DNA from: Corynebacterium auriscanis
GTDB lineage: Bacteria > Actinomycetota > Actinomycetes > Mycobacteriales > Mycobacteriaceae
NCBI RefSeq assembly: GCF_030408435.1
Contig: NZ_CP047046.1
Location: 1,904,572 to 1,968,571, forward strand
Length of the DNA stretch: 64,000 bases
Reading direction: 5' to 3'
In this document: positions 18,191 to 27,496 of the stretch, piece after piece
Layout: every line of letters starts with the position of its first letter
Numbering within the stretch: the stretch's first letter is position 1
Program-made: the position numbers and the translations under genes
The notes under the pieces: model-generated
What the model saw: the letters and a program-made list of their open reading frames with translations, nothing else
The model's database searches: none
What the model was told of the DNA's origin: nothing

Positions 18191-19762
18191 CTACCTAGAA
18201 CCGAGTGTGACCTCGATCTTCTCTTCATCCCCGCTGCCCTTAGGCAATACGGTCAAGGTCACGGTATCGCCGACCCGGTGGGAACGGATGGCCGCGATGA
18301 GTCCAACCCCACCCTCAACCAAACGATCATCTACCTTTATAACGATATCTCCATCTTTAAGACCGGCCTTGGCCGCGGGACTGCCTTCGTTCACACGCAC
18401 GATCTGCGCGCCTTGGTTAGGCGAGTTTGGGCTAGTGTTCACTTGAGCGCCAATTGCGGGATGTTCAACCTTCTTCTTGTCGATCAACTGCTTGGCGATA
18501 TCTTGTGCCTGATTGATCGGGATAGCGAAGCCCAAGCCAATAGAACCGGACTGCTGACCTTCGCCACCGCCGAGCGTCGCAATGACCGACGGAATACCGA
18601 CCAGTTCGCCGGCCATGTTGACCAGCGCGCCACCGGAATTACCGGGGTTAATCGCAGCATCGGTTTGAATTGCATCGATCAGCGAGGCCTCGCCACCCTT
18701 TTCACCGCCGGCCTGCACCGGGCGGTTTTTGGCGGAAACAATGCCAGTGGTCACCGTGGAAGACAGCCCCAAAGGAGAGCCGATGGCGACGACGTCTTGG
18801 CCCACATTGAGCTTGTTCGAATCACCGAATTTGATGGGTGTTAGATCGGTCGCACCTACCGCCTTGATCACAGCCACATCCGTTGTCGGATCCGCCGCCA
18901 CCAACTTCGCCTTGAGCACACGGCCGTCATTGAGCTGCACGGCGATCTGGGCCACACCGTCCTCGGCGCCGGCAACGACGTGGTTGTTGGTGACGATCAA
19001 ACCATCATTACTAATAATCGACCCGGACCCATCAGCGCCGGAACTGGCGGTTTTCACTTGGATGGAGACCACGCTGGGTAGTACTTTAGCGGCTACTTCT
19101 TCCACACTGCCCTGCGCAGGTGGGCGCCCACTAGTGTTCTTCGTATCACTCGTGGGCTTTTTCTCATCGAACGATGTAGAGGAACTGGAAGTGTAACCGG
19201 TCCCGTTCAATTCGTTTCCCACAACCGCGGTGGCTGCACCGGCGACCAAGGAACCAGCTAGCACCATCGCCACCAGGGTGGCAGTTGACCAGCGCTTGGG
19301 TTGCTGCGGTGGCGGAAACTGGGCTGTCTGGAACTGCGAGGAGGCAGGATGCGACGCAGTTGGGTACGAAGACTGAGGGTGAGGCGATACCTGGCCCGGG
19401 CCGGACATGTAAAGGCCCTGCGCATCGTGCTGGCTCACGCCGTACTGGCCCTGCGCATCGTGCTGGCTCACGCCGTATTGTGTGGTGTCGTTTTGGGTTG
19501 ATCCGGACTGTGTGGTGTCGTTTTGGGTTGATCCGGACTGTGTGGTGTCGTTTTGGGTTGATCCGTATTGAGATGTGTCGTGCTGGGATGTACCTGACCG
19601 CTGGGGAGCCTGCGCACCATACGGGGTCGAACCGTACTGGGATGAACCAGATTGCTGCGACGCCTGCGCACTCGGTTGCTGAGGCGATGGCTGACCGTCG
19701 AACTGCCCCTGGTCCCAGGAGCCCGTGCCGTAATCATTCCCGCCGGGGTTGTTCGTCGTCAT
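18191..19762 (-). CDS. pepD: HtrA-like serine protease PepD
   Basis: A 523-residue membrane-anchored protease of the DegP/HtrA family. It has a cytoplasmic Q/S/T-rich low-complexity N-terminus of about 160 residues, one transmembrane helix ('ATLVAMVLAGSLVAGAATAVVG'), a trypsin-like domain and a C-terminal PDZ domain. The triad is visible as His in 'TNNHVVAG', Asp in 'DPTTDVAVIK' and Ser in 'NPGNSGGALVN'. ATG 19762 has GGAAGG nine bases upstream and replaces an earlier in-frame start at 19786. It sits downstream of mprAB, as in mycobacteria, where MprAB controls pepD during envelope stress. The N-terminal tail is expanded by 30- and 33-bp in-frame repeats. Confidence 0.93.
   Translation of the reverse strand: MTTNNPGGNDYGTGSWDQGQFDGQPSPQQPSAQASQQSGSSQYGSTPYGAQAPQRSGTSQHDTSQYGSTQNDTTQSGSTQNDTTQSGSTQNDTTQYGVSQHDAQGQYGVSQHDAQGLYMSGPGQVSPHPQSSYPTASHPASSQFQTAQFPPPQQPKRWSTATLVAMVLAGSLVAGAATAVVGNELNGTGYTSSSSTSFDEKKPTSDTKNTSGRPPAQGSVEEVAAKVLPSVVSIQVKTASSGADGSGSIISNDGLIVTNNHVVAGAEDGVAQIAVQLNDGRVLKAKLVAADPTTDVAVIKAVGATDLTPIKFGDSNKLNVGQDVVAIGSPLGLSSTVTTGIVSAKNRPVQAGGEKGGEASLIDAIQTDAAINPGNSGGALVNMAGELVGIPSVIATLGGGEGQQSGSIGLGFAIPINQAQDIAKQLIDKKKVEHPAIGAQVNTSPNSPNQGAQIVRVNEGSPAAKAGLKDGDIVIKVDDRLVEGGVGLIAAIRSHRVGDTVTLTVLPKGSGDEEKIEVTLGSR
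19407..19570 (-). repeat. 33-bp and 30-bp in-frame repeats in the pepD N-terminus
   Basis: Two 33-bp units (about 19407-19472), encoding a QYGVSQHDAQG-type 11-mer, are followed by three nearly exact 30-bp units starting at 19481, 19511 and 19541, encoding STQNDTTQSG-type 10-mers. Both lengths are multiples of three, so copy-number change would lengthen or shorten the cytoplasmic tail without breaking the frame. Confidence 0.88.
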
Positions 19763-20189
19763 GTTGTTCAGCCTTCCATCTTTCATTAATTATTCGTGCA
19801 CGAAATGCGCTGCCTCAGTGGGAGTTATTCCGCTCTGCTGGGGCTGTGTGACCATTCGGCGCATCGAGCTCTGCTGAGCTGTGTTGCTCTAGGAACGTCG
19901 AGCTCCACTGAGCTGTGCGGCCTTTCGAAGTGCCGGGCCCGCTCTTTTACACACGAGCTATATTGTGCTCCCGAAACGTAAAAACCACCCCACACTCGGC
20001 TGCAGGCTCACTTGGAAGTCCAATTTACCTGCGCTTCAAACATTCAGTTGACACACAGCAAACATCCAGCCTACCCCTGCGGCACGCTAGCTCCACTGCC
20101 GCGTGAGTAATGTGCTGTCCCTACGGTGCGTAGGGCTCGCTGCCCTCTACCGAGAAGGGAGTCTAACGCCCGTTGCGGCGCAAGGGATT
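19763..20189. other. pepD upstream region without a supported gene
   Basis: About 430 bases between the pepD start and the mprB-derived repeat. The only structure I see is an imperfect direct repeat of CGAGCTC..CTGAGCTGTG at about 19862 and 19899. The pepD promoter should be here, but I cannot identify it with confidence. Confidence 0.5.
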
Positions 20190-20430
20190 CACTTGTCTTC
20201 TTTATCGACACCCACCTCCACAGCTAAGGCAGTACCAACTCCGCCCCTTGCGATGGCCACCTCACTTGTCTTCTTTATCGACACCCACCTCCACAGCTAA
20301 GGCAGTACCAACTCCGCCCCTTGCGATGGCCACCTCACTTGTCTTCTTTATCGACACCCACCTCCACAGCTAAGGCAGTACCAGCTCCGCCCCTTGCGAT
20401 GGCCGCCTCACTTGTCTTCTTTATCGACGC
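20190..20430. repeat. 73-bp tandem repeat copied from the mprB 3' end
   Basis: Units begin at 20190, 20263 and 20336. The fourth copy, at 20409, is the true mprB terminus. Each unit repeats the last eight codons and the TGA of mprB plus about 49 bases of flanking DNA, with only a few substitutions between copies. It mirrors the arrangement at metG (2535-2783): a gene's 3' end amplified in tandem immediately downstream of itself. Confidence 0.92.
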
Positions 20431-21964
20431 CCCCTTCTACCGCCATGACGGGATCCCCCGGCAGCCGCACAACCATCATCGCTCCCCCATCGTCACTTTC
20501 GTCGGCGCGGATGCTGCCACCGTGGCGTTCCACCATATGTTTCACAATGGACAGCCCCAAGCCCGAACCGGGCATGGACCGCGAGCTAATGGAGCGATAG
20601 AAGCGGTCGAAGACACGCTCGCGCTCGCCCTCGGGTATGCCAGGGCCACTATCGGATACGCGCAACTCCAGCTCCCTGCCAGCAGGAATCATGTCGATAC
20701 GGACAGTGCCATCTGTGGGCGACCACTTGGCGGCATTATCCAGCAAATTGAGAAGTGCGCGACTCATGCCAAAACTGTCCCCTTCCAACGTCCACTCCAC
20801 CTTGCGGAACTCAAACCGTACATCAGGGCGGCGGCGCTGAACGCGCCCAATGCAGCCCTCCAAAATATTTGCAACGTCGACGGTGGCAAGGGGCACTTCG
20901 TGTGTTTCCTCGCGAGCCAATTCCACTAAGTCACCGATGAGGGAACTCATCTCTTCAATCTGCGCAATCACATCTCGCTCGATATCCGCACGATCTTCAT
21001 CGCTGATCGTCGCCTGTTCATTTTTGGATGCCTGCATCAACAGTTCGATGTTTGTGCGCATCGACGTCAGGGGTGTTTTCAGCTCATGCGAGGCATCTGC
21101 GACTAGATTGCGTTGCTTCGTTTGGGCATCCTCGAGTGCGCTCATCATGTCGTTGAAGGATTGGGTGAGCGAGCTGAGTTCGTCGTGACTGTAGACCGTA
21201 ATCTTGCGCAGTTCACCAGTTTCCGTTACGCGGTCGGCAGCGCGCCTGAGCCGTCCGATGGGCTGCAAACCAGCATTCACAATCGCGATACTCAGAATGA
21301 TCGCGCCCACGGCCCCCGACACGCCTACGAGCACCAAGACCAGTTCAAGCGCATTCAGCGTCTGCTTCGTAAGCGCTAGGTCTTGGGCCACCACAATCAC
21401 GCGCCCGTCGACGGTTCGCACGGCGAACAGGCGTTCGCTATCGGTGGTATCAAAATTGAAGGGTTCTTCACCCCTCATTACGGAAATCTGCGGTGAGCGC
21501 AGAACGGATTCGAACTGGCGGATCGGAGTGGACTGGCCGGTGTGGCTGGAAGGAATGATCATGATCCGCATGTTGCTTGACACTTCATGGAATCGAGGCG
21601 TGTATTCCCCGTTGGCGTCGTAATCATCAGGAAAGGGTTGCTCAGAACGGTCAATTGCCGCCTGCGCGCGTGTTTGCAGGTTTTTGTCCAGTTCCGTGTA
21701 GAGAACCTGGCTCACCGACGTATACGCAGTAATCGTGATTACCAAGATGGTGATGAGCACCATGAGGGCAACGAGGATCGAAAGGCGCGCCCGCAGCGAT
21801 AAGCCGCGGACAGAGAAACGAGCGACATGCAGCCAGGATGGCCGGCCAAACTTGCCTCCTACCCTGCTGGATGACGCTCGGTCTTCAAAGAGATCTTCAT
21901 CCCGCCCCTCCGCGGAGCGCCGATCCCAGGGGGAGGCTTCAGCAGGAAGCCTCCGGAGAATCAT
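20408..21964 (-). CDS. mprB: sensor histidine kinase MprB
   Basis: A 518-residue membrane sensor kinase. TM1 is at about residues 60-80 and an extracytoplasmic sensor domain runs to about 200. TM2 is near 210-230, followed by a HAMP linker, a dimerisation domain with phospho-acceptor His in '[14 protein letters not shown]', and an ATPase domain with '[11 protein letters not shown]', 'DSGPGIPEG' and '[12 protein letters not shown]'. It senses envelope stress and phosphorylates MprA. Its ATG overlaps the mprA stop (ATGA), so the pair is coupled. The equivalent pair in C. glutamicum is CgtS2/CgtR2 and in mycobacteria MprB/MprA, both next to pepD. The first 45 residues are charged and specific to this lineage. 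Confidence 0.92.
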   Translation of the reverse strand: MILRRLPAEASPWDRRSAEGRDEDLFEDRASSSRVGGKFGRPSWLHVARFSVRGLSLRARLSILVALMVLITILVITITAYTSVSQVLYTELDKNLQTRAQAAIDRSEQPFPDDYDANGEYTPRFHEVSSNMRIMIIPSSHTGQSTPIRQFESVLRSPQISVMRGEEPFNFDTTDSERLFAVRTVDGRVIVVAQDLALTKQTLNALELVLVLVGVSGAVGAIILSIAIVNAGLQPIGRLRRAADRVTETGELRKITVYSHDELSSLTQSFNDMMSALEDAQTKQRNLVADASHELKTPLTSMRTNIELLMQASKNEQATISDEDRADIERDVIAQIEEMSSLIGDLVELAREETHEVPLATVDVANILEGCIGRVQRRRPDVRFEFRKVEWTLEGDSFGMSRALLNLLDNAAKWSPTDGTVRIDMIPAGRELELRVSDSGPGIPEGERERVFDRFYRSISSRSMPGSGLGLSIVKHMVERHGGSIRADESDDGGAMMVVRLPGDPVMAVEGGVDKEDK

Positions 21965-22656
21965 GGGGCTGTCTCACGCAAGACGTACCCCACTCCGCGA
22001 ACCGTATGGATAAGGCGGCTTTCCCCTTCTAGTTCAGTCTTCTTACGCAAGTACCCGATATAAACCTCCAGCGCATTGCCCGAGGTAGGGAAATCATAGC
22101 CCCAGACCTCTTCCAAGATGTTGTTGCGGGACAGAACCTTACGCGGGTTTCGAATAAGCAATTCCAGCAACGCAAATTCGGTGCGGGTCAAGCTGATTTG
22201 GCGCTCACCCCGGCGCACATCGCGAGTATCTGGGTTCAGCGTAAGGTCTTCGAACCGCAGTGGTTCATGGCTTTGCGCCTCGTTAATCGCGGGTCGAGTT
22301 GCCCGACGGAATAGGGATCGAGTGCGTGCCAGCAATTCCTCGAGAGCGAATGGCTTCGGCAAGTAATCATCAGCACCGGCATCGAGACCGGCGACGCGTT
22401 CAGAGACTGCATCGCGAGCAGTGAGCAGGAGAATCGGAATGTCGTCACCGTGACTACGCAATTCGCGGCATACTTCCAAACCGTCACGTTTTGGCATCAT
22501 GACGTCCAGGATTGCCAAATCAGGACGTTCAGACGCAATCTTTTCCAACGCTTCCGCACCATCCGTGGCAAGAACCACGGTGTAGCCATTGAAAATGAGC
22601 GATCGGCGAAGGGATTCGCGAACCGCCTGATCGTCATCGGCAACAAGAATTTTCAT
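21961..22656 (-). CDS. mprA: two-component response regulator MprA
   Basis: A 231-residue OmpR/PhoB-type regulator. The receiver domain has the acidic pocket 'ADDD' at residues 6-9, phospho-acceptor Asp51 in '[13 protein letters not shown]' and the signalling Lys in '[13 protein letters not shown]'. The C-terminal winged helix includes '[34 protein letters not shown]' and '[22 protein letters not shown]'. ATG 22656 (MKILV) is chosen; an upstream ATG at 22665 adds three residues. It is expected to control pepD and envelope-stress genes. It is first in the mprA-mprB unit; its promoter lies in the 22.66-22.9 kb spacer. Confidence 0.94.
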   Translation of the reverse strand: MKILVADDDQAVRESLRRSLIFNGYTVVLATDGAEALEKIASERPDLAILDVMMPKRDGLEVCRELRSHGDDIPILLLTARDAVSERVAGLDAGADDYLPKPFALEELLARTRSLFRRATRPAINEAQSHEPLRFEDLTLNPDTRDVRRGERQISLTRTEFALLELLIRNPRKVLSRNNILEEVWGYDFPTSGNALEVYIGYLRKKTELEGESRLIHTVRGVGYVLRETAP

Positions 22657-22916
22657 GTGCACCATTTTGCCCCGTCCCCGTGCGATGTGTAAACCGGTGA
22701 CGCCCGACCTGCCGTTGTGAGCGCAGCCTCAGGGTAACCTACGGTTTTCCTTTTGCCTTACTTACCTTCTACTCAATATCGAAGTAGCACACACGCGGAG
22801 CTACATCGGCATCCAATGGAATTGGTAGCGACCTACCCCGACCGATTCACCCCATACCTGTAGAAACCAAACCACCACACACAAAACTTGTCACGCCCAC
22901 TCGTTCACAGAATCAC

Positions 22917-22979
22917 GCAGCCCGTTGTTTGTTAGATGCAGCCCGTTATTTGTTAGCCGCAGCCCGTTATCTTGTTAAC
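22917..22979. repeat. 21-bp tandem repeat, three units
   Basis: Three contiguous 21-bp units, each beginning GCAGCCCGTT and ending in a TTGTTA-containing segment, at 22917, 22938 and 22959. They differ at two to four positions. No coding or regulatory role is visible. Confidence 0.88.
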
Positions 22980-23040
22980 AGTTCCCCGCATTATGAACGG
23001 CGTGGGTGGATCACCCGCCGCCCACTTACTAGTTCGCACC

Positions 23041-23264
23041 CCAATCAACCACGCACCCGTTCACGCAATTGACCATCCCACCCCGGCCAACCACCCTTAC
23101 CGCGATCGACCAACCACGCACCCGCTTACATAATTGACCATCCCATCCCAGCCAATCACCCGTACCGCGATCGACCAACCATGCACCCGTTCACGCAATT
23201 GACCATCCCACCCCGGCCAACCACCCTTACCGCGATCAACCAACCACGCACCCGCTCACACAAT
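23041..23264. repeat. 65-bp tandem repeat, left array
   Basis: Units with a 65-base period, marked by CACCCG at 23054, 23119, 23184 and 23249. Each contains CAATTGACCATCCCA and CTTACCGCGATC-type segments. The same unit recurs to the right of the insertion sequence (24890-25130), so the element lies within a larger repeat block. Confidence 0.9.
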
Positions 23265-23291
23265 GTGCAGCAGAACTCTGACAAAATGACC

Positions 23292-24810
23292 GGTGGGGTC
23301 TAGTGGTGAATGCAACACCCTGATTTGTTCATGAGGTGTTGATGATGTCCTACACTCCCGATCCTGCTGTTGTTGCTGCTTTCGACCTGATCGCGAACCA
23401 CCGCTACAGCGCACTGCACGCAGCCCAAGCCACCGGCTGTACCGACCGTGCGTTGCGGGACTACATCACAAGCCAAGGTGCGCGCCTTGCGCGGGGACGT
23501 GGTGGTGGTGGTCTTGCCACCCACAAGACAACCACCCAGATGATGGTCATGTTCTTAGCATGTGCTGGGCGAAGTGATCACGATATTGCCGCCAGAACTG
23601 GTGTCCACCCAGTTACCGTGTACCGGTGGGTACATAATTCTGTCATGCCTGTGCCCCGCCCGTCGGTATCGTCGACAAGTAACCGTGATCAACCCATTGT
23701 GTTGTCAGTAGACCCCGTGGTGGTGAATTATCAGCCAGCGACAGTCAAAGTCGGCCGGGGTATGCGCTTAACCGCGTTCGACAGGGTCTACATCAAGTTT
23801 TGCCTAGATCAGAGTTATTCCATCCGCCGCACCGCCCGACAACTCGGCAGGCATCCCAGCGTGATCAGCCGCGAGGTCACCCGCAACAGTATCGACGGGG
23901 TGTATCACCCACTGATAGCCCAGCAACGCAGCATCGATGCAGCCAAACGCCCGAAACCGCGAAAACTTGATGCTCATACCACGTTACGACGTATCGTCAT
24001 TCGACTGCTTGAACCGGCAGGTCTCACCGAGACGTATCGTAGCTAGGCTGAAACGTTTATCCGGCATTCATCAGGAGTTGACCTTGTCACACGAAACGAT
24101 GTACCAAGCCCTCTACGTCCAAGCAGCTGGTGGGCTACGCCATGAGTTAACCGTCGACTACGCCCTTTCGATCAGGTCGCACAGGACGACGACCCCGCTC
24201 GAAGCTACCGACTCGCGGGCGCGGGGCGAAACCATGGGTTCATGGCGCGACAATACTCCACCCGCCCACCACACGCTGCTGACCGGGCAGTGCCAGGGCA
24301 TTGGGAAGGTGATCTCGTGTGAGGCGCTCAGGGTGGAAAGCACGCGATCATCACCTTGATAGAACGGCATAGCCGGTTGTTCATGGCCAGGTTGTTAACC
24401 ACCGATCACACGTCCCAGACCGTGGTCACCGCGTTGAAAGACATGCTCGGGCAGATCAACCAGATGGCTATCGCCCCAGACCGTCGCGTCCAGACCCTGA
24501 CCTGGGATCAGGGCGCGGAAATGGATGCCAGTGGTCAGCTGGCCGAACATTTTGAGGGGTTGAAGCTCTACTTCTGCGATCCGCACTCCCCATGGCAGCG
24601 GCCGAGTAACGAGAATATTAATGCCGAGCTACGCCGATTCATTCCGAAAGGCACCGATCTTGCCACGGTGACCCATGAGCAACTCCAGGAATATGAAGAC
24701 CTCATCAACGACACTCCACGGGTGGTGCTAGATGGACTGACCCCGAGGGAAGTATTCTTTAACCTCGACCCATCCGAAGATGTTGCATTCACCGCCTGAC
24801 CCTTCCACCC
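23292..24810 (+). mobile_element. decayed IS30-family insertion sequence
   Basis: Ends are defined by imperfect terminal inverted repeats at 23292-23319 and 24779-24810, which share GGTGAATGCAACA and the outer GGG(G)TC block. Inside is a frame-broken IS30-type transposase. The element interrupts a palindromic repeat unit: the 27 bases before it and the 24 bases after it join to give the uninterrupted unit seen intact at 25131-25182 and 25271-25322. A 2-bp target duplication (CC) fits the junctions, but the run of Cs makes this ambiguous. Confidence 0.85.
23342..24799 (+). pseudogene. IS30-family transposase, frame-broken
   Basis: The transposase is split over three frames. The first part (to about 24046) has a helix-turn-helix region and the IS30 DNA-binding motif 'RTARQLGRHPSVISREVTRN'. 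A shift leads to 'LSHETMYQALYVQAAGGLRHEL'. Another shift near 24280 restores the first frame at 'AVPGHWEGDLV', which is followed at once by a TGA. The last part (24356-24799) carries 'TWDQGAEM', 'FCDPHSPWQRPSNENINAELRRF' and 'IPKGTDL'. All three catalytic acidic positions can be found, but not in one frame. At least two frameshifts and one stop make it non-functional unless supplied in trans. It shares these motifs with the intact transposase at 49075-50658 but differs in its N-terminal half. Confidence 0.9.
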
Positions 24811-24889
24811 ATATTTGTTGGACTTCTGCTGCACATTCGTTGTTCAACGCAAGAATTCCGGCGCCCGGGGCGTTCGAAAGAGCCTCGTA

Positions 24890-25130
24890 TACCCTTCCGA
24901 ACCACGCACCCGCTCACACAATTGGCCATCCCACCCCGGCCAACCACCCTTACCGCGATCAACCAACCACGCACCCGCTCACACCCAACCAACCACGCAC
25001 CCGCTCACACAATTGACCATCCCACCCCGGCCAACCACCCTTACCGCGATCGACCAACCACGCACCCGCTCACACCCAACCAACCACGCACCCGCTCACA
25101 CCCAACCAACCACGCACCCGCTCACACAAT
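24890..25130. repeat. 65-bp / 26-bp tandem repeat, right array
   Basis: Same family as 23041-23264, marked by CACCCG at 24907, 24972, 24998, 25063, 25089 and 25115. Spacing alternates between the full 65-bp unit and a 26-bp short form containing only CAACCAACCACGCACCCGCT-type sequence. This suggests repeated internal deletion or unequal exchange. Confidence 0.88.
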
Positions 25131-25410
25131 GTGCAGCAGAACTCTGACAAAATGACCCATTTTTGTTGGACTTCTGCTGCACATTTGTTGTTCAACGCAA
25201 GAATTCCGGCGCCCGGGGCGTTCGAAAGAGCCTTGTACACCCTTCCGAACTACGCACCCGCTCACACAATGTGCAGCAGAACTCTGACAAAATGACCCAT
25301 TTTTGTTGGACTTCTGCTGCACATTTGTTGTACAACGCAAGAATTCCGGCACCTGGGGCGTTCGAAAGAGCGTCGTACATCCTGCCGAACCGCGCCCCGT
25401 GCACCCTTCC
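25131..25410. repeat. 140-bp repeat units with a long-armed palindrome
   Basis: Two units start at 25131 and 25271. A third, split by the IS30 element, starts at 23265 and resumes at 24810. Each begins with arms GTGCAGCAGAA and TTCTGCTGCAC (for example 25131-25141 and 25172-25182) that pair perfectly around a 30-base loop. The loop itself holds the near-palindrome ACAAAATG..CATTTTTGT. A G/C-rich segment with CGTTCGAAAGAG follows. No credible protein is encoded. Confidence 0.85.
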
Positions 25411-25572
25411 GAACCGCGCCTCGTACATCCAGTCGAACTGCGCCTCTAACATCCTTTCGAACTACGCCTCTTGCACCCTGCCGAACTGCGCCTCGTATCC
25501 CCTTCCGAACTGCGCCTCTAACATCCTTTCGAACTGCGCCTCTTACATCCTGCCGAACTGCCTACCCTCCTC
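25380..25572. repeat. 24-bp imperfect tandem repeat, about eight units
   Basis: Degenerate units of the form CGAACTGCGCCTC(T/G)TA followed by CATCC and TT/TG, with a 23-25 base spacing. Read on the plus strand they give an 8-residue pattern (LPNCASYI-like), but the frame has no convincing start or homologue. I treat the region as non-coding. The 280 bases to 25852 contain nothing else I can support. Confidence 0.75.
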
Positions 25573-25852
25573 GGCACCCTCACAACCAGCCGATTACACG
25601 CCAATCCCAAACGACTCTTTGGCATACGGAAACCAACATCGGCGACATTGGGAAACAAGATTCGCACAGCCCTAACCACCTCACCTGCAGAGGTGACAAT
25701 CTACAAAGGAACACCCAGCCCCGCGCCCAAAAGACAGCAATACACGCACTCATCTCTAGAGCCAGTGCACCTGACCACCACAGCGGTCTTGGCCTATCAG
25801 CGAGTTGCCGTAAAAAGCGAAAAGCCGGACCAATAGACGAGACGAATACACG

Positions 25853-26105
25853 AGAAGCGAAGCGGAAAGCGAAGCGGAAAGCGAAGCGGAAAGCGAAGCG
25901 GAAAGCGAAGCGGAAAGCGAAGCGGAAAGCGAAGCGGAAAGCGAAGCGGAAAGCGAAGCGGAAAGCGAAGCGGAAAGCGAAGCGGAAAGCGAAGCGGAAA
26001 GCGAAGCGGAAAGCGAAGCGGAAAGCGAAGCGGAAAGCGAAGCGGAAAGCGAAGCGGAAAGCGAAGCGGAAAGCGAAGCGGAAAGCGAAGCGGAAAGCGA
26101 AGCGA
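25853..26105. repeat. 12-bp minisatellite, about 21 units
   Basis: An essentially perfect array of the 12-mer GAAGCGGAAAGC over about 250 bases, downstream of rpmF and its terminator. Because the unit is a multiple of three with no stop in any frame, all six frames stay open. This produces artificial long reading frames such as FRFAFRFA or SLSASLSA on the minus strand. Confidence 0.95.
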
Positions 26106-26140
26106 CTGCGCAAGAAGCGATACAAATAGGCGAAACGAAC

Positions 26141-26176
26141 AAAAAACTGCCCACCGGAGAACCCCGTAGGCAGTTT
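26141..26176 (-). terminator. intrinsic terminator of the rpmE2-rpmF operon
   Basis: On the minus strand the arms AAAACTGCC and GGCAGTTTT form a stem directly followed by a run of six Ts. It lies about 45 bases after the rpmF stop. A textbook Rho-independent terminator. Confidence 0.9.
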
Positions 26177-26221
26177 TGGTGTTTACGCTTGGCCCCACAA
26201 TCACCGCGAGGCCCACACACG

Positions 26222-26389
26222 CTAGTCGAGGTCGATCAGACCCAGCTGAGCAGCCTTCACCAGTCGACGCGGGATCTGAACCTCTTGGCCCTGAACCTTC
26301 ACGTTGGAAAGGGCGACATTGTCGGCCTTCCACTGGGAACGACGGGAGTGGGTGTTTGCGCGGGACATGCGACGCTTTGGTACAGCCAT
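26222..26389 (-). CDS. rpmF: 50S ribosomal protein bL32
   Basis: A 55-residue protein, [20 protein letters not shown] at the N-terminus, the standard bL32 opening. The zinc-binding cysteine pairs found in many bL32 proteins are absent: there is no Cys in the chain. It follows rpmE2 in the same operon by 27 bases and ends in the strong terminator at 26141-26176. Confidence 0.95.
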   Translation of the reverse strand: MAVPKRRMSRANTHSRRSQWKADNVALSNVKVQGQEVQIPRRLVKAAQLGLIDLD

Positions 26390-26416
26390 TATTGAACCCT
26401 TCTCTTTCTCTCTTGC

Positions 26417-26680
26417 TTACTTCTTCTTGCGGCGGGCCATCGAGCCGTAGCGACGCTGGAACTTCTCCACGCGACCTGCGGTGTCCATCACACGTTGTGC
26501 GCCGGTCCAGAATGGGTGAGACTCACTGGTGACGTCCACAACGATCAGTGGGTACTCGTTGCCGTCTTCCCACTCAACAGTGCGCTCAGAAGTGGCGGTG
26601 GAACGAGTCAGGAACTGGTGTCCGGTGCTCGCATCCTTGAAAACCACTGCGTGGTAATCAGGGTGGATATCCTTCTTCAT
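26417..26680 (-). CDS. rpmE2: 50S ribosomal protein bL31 type B
   Basis: An 87-residue bL31 of the zinc-independent type B. It starts '[20 protein letters not shown]' and lacks the CxxC motif of type A, with the type-B 'SHPFWTG' and a basic C-terminus. The start at 26680 has GAGGGATTAATT before it; the in-frame extension to 26725 is not family-like. It is co-transcribed with rpmF and divergent from rpmB-rpmG-rpsN-rpsR. In many Actinobacteria such cysteine-free paralogues replace zinc-bearing ones when zinc is scarce, under Zur. In corynebacteria this cluster is part of the backbone, so it may be the only copy. Confidence 0.95.
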   Translation of the reverse strand: MKKDIHPDYHAVVFKDASTGHQFLTRSTATSERTVEWEDGNEYPLIVVDVTSESHPFWTGAQRVMDTAGRVEKFQRRYGSMARRKKK

Positions 26681-27089
26681 AATTAATCCCTCAGGTTTTC
26701 TACATCGGGTCGGTCCATGAATCATTTCTGACAGCGTGGTCGTGCCCGAGTCGGGTTAGAATTACAACTCTCCCCGGGTGTTACCGAGGATTCGTACAAT
26801 CGATGAATCTTAGTTCTTCCTGCCCCCAATTGGAAATCCGACCCCTACTGCAGGCGAGATGGGGCGTCGCGAGGGGCGTCGGATAGAGATCTGCGGAGCA
26901 GGTGAAGACAAGGCGCCTGGAGCAATTAGGTTTTGGGCACCCCATTGCGGTAAAGTCTACCCCCGCTGTTGTCTAAGTAAACGTCATCACCGTTTCATCG
27001 TGCAGCTCCGCACGCTCTCACCGGCCCGTCTAACCGTGTGATTGCAGTCGCGACGAGCCACTTTTGAATGCGGTGGAAGGAGAAAACCC
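26681..27089. other. divergent promoter region of two ribosomal operons
   Basis: About 410 bases without a gene. I see an inverted repeat AAACG-N7-CGTTT (26979-26995) about 95 bases before rpmB. I could not find a convincing Zur palindrome, which one would expect if these operons were zinc-controlled. Promoter elements cannot be placed with confidence. Confidence 0.5.
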
Positions 27090-27326
27090 ATGTCGGCACA
27101 TTGCCAGGTGACGGGGCGGACGCCGAAATTCGGCAAGACCGTTTCCCACTCGCACCGCCGTACGAGCCGTCGCTGGAACCCAAATATCCAGCGTCGCTCT
27201 TTCTACCTGCCCTCCGAAGGACGCACCATCACTTTGAACGTGTCCACCAAGGGCCTGAAGACCATCGACCGTGACGGCATCGAATCTGTCGTTGCCAAGA
27301 TCCGCGCCCGTGGGGAGAAGATCTAA
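27090..27326 (+). CDS. rpmB: 50S ribosomal protein bL28
   Basis: A 78-residue bL28 beginning '[25 protein letters not shown]' with 'RRWNPNIQ' and a C-terminal '[19 protein letters not shown]'. Only a single Cys remains, so no zinc knuckle is present. The start is set by GGAAGGAG eight bases upstream. It is first of the four-gene rpmB-rpmG-rpsN-rpsR operon, two bases before rpmG. Confidence 0.96.
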   Translation: MSAHCQVTGRTPKFGKTVSHSHRRTSRRWNPNIQRRSFYLPSEGRTITLNVSTKGLKTIDRDGIESVVAKIRARGEKI

Positions 27327-27328
27327 AC

Positions 27329-27493
27329 ATGGCACGTAACGATATCCGTCCAATCATCAAGCTGAAGTCTACGGCTGGCACCGGTTACACCTACGTCACC
27401 CGTAAGAACAAGCGCAACAACCCAGATCGTTTGACCATCAAGAAGTTCGATCCGGTAGTCCGCAAGCACGTCGAATTCCGCGAGGAGCGATAA
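27329..27493 (+). CDS. rpmG: 50S ribosomal protein bL33
   Basis: A 54-residue bL33: '[20 protein letters not shown]', then '[20 protein letters not shown]' and 'HVEFREER'. It lacks the four cysteines of zinc-binding bL33. It sits two bases after rpmB and three bases before rpsN, so it is translated as part of a tight operon. Confidence 0.96.
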   Translation: MARNDIRPIIKLKSTAGTGYTYVTRKNKRNNPDRLTIKKFDPVVRKHVEFREER

Positions 27494-27496
27494 TTT

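Larger units (their letters stand above)
22657..23291. other. gene-free spacer upstream of mprA with two repeat families
   Basis: About 635 bases without a supported gene. The first 250 bases should contain the mprA promoter. They are followed by a 21-bp triplet repeat (22917-22979) and a 65-bp tandem array (23041-23264). The last 27 bases (23265-23291) are the left half of a palindromic 140-bp unit split by the insertion sequence that starts at 23292. Confidence 0.7.

Noticed and set aside
23041..25130. CRISPR-like look of the regular 65-bp, 26-bp and 140-bp units
   Set aside because: Units are contiguous with no unique spacers and no cas genes are present.
25163..25675. 170-codon plus-strand frame with LPNCAS-type repeats
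   Set aside because: Built from the 140-bp and 24-bp repeats; composition changes abruptly at repeat borders and no start context is present.
25580..26333. Long minus-strand reading frames of 154-181 codons with FRFA, SLSA or PLRF repeats
   Set aside because: They arise only because the 12-bp array has no stop in any frame; all three minus frames are open together, and flanking parts run antisense to rpmF or through other repeats.
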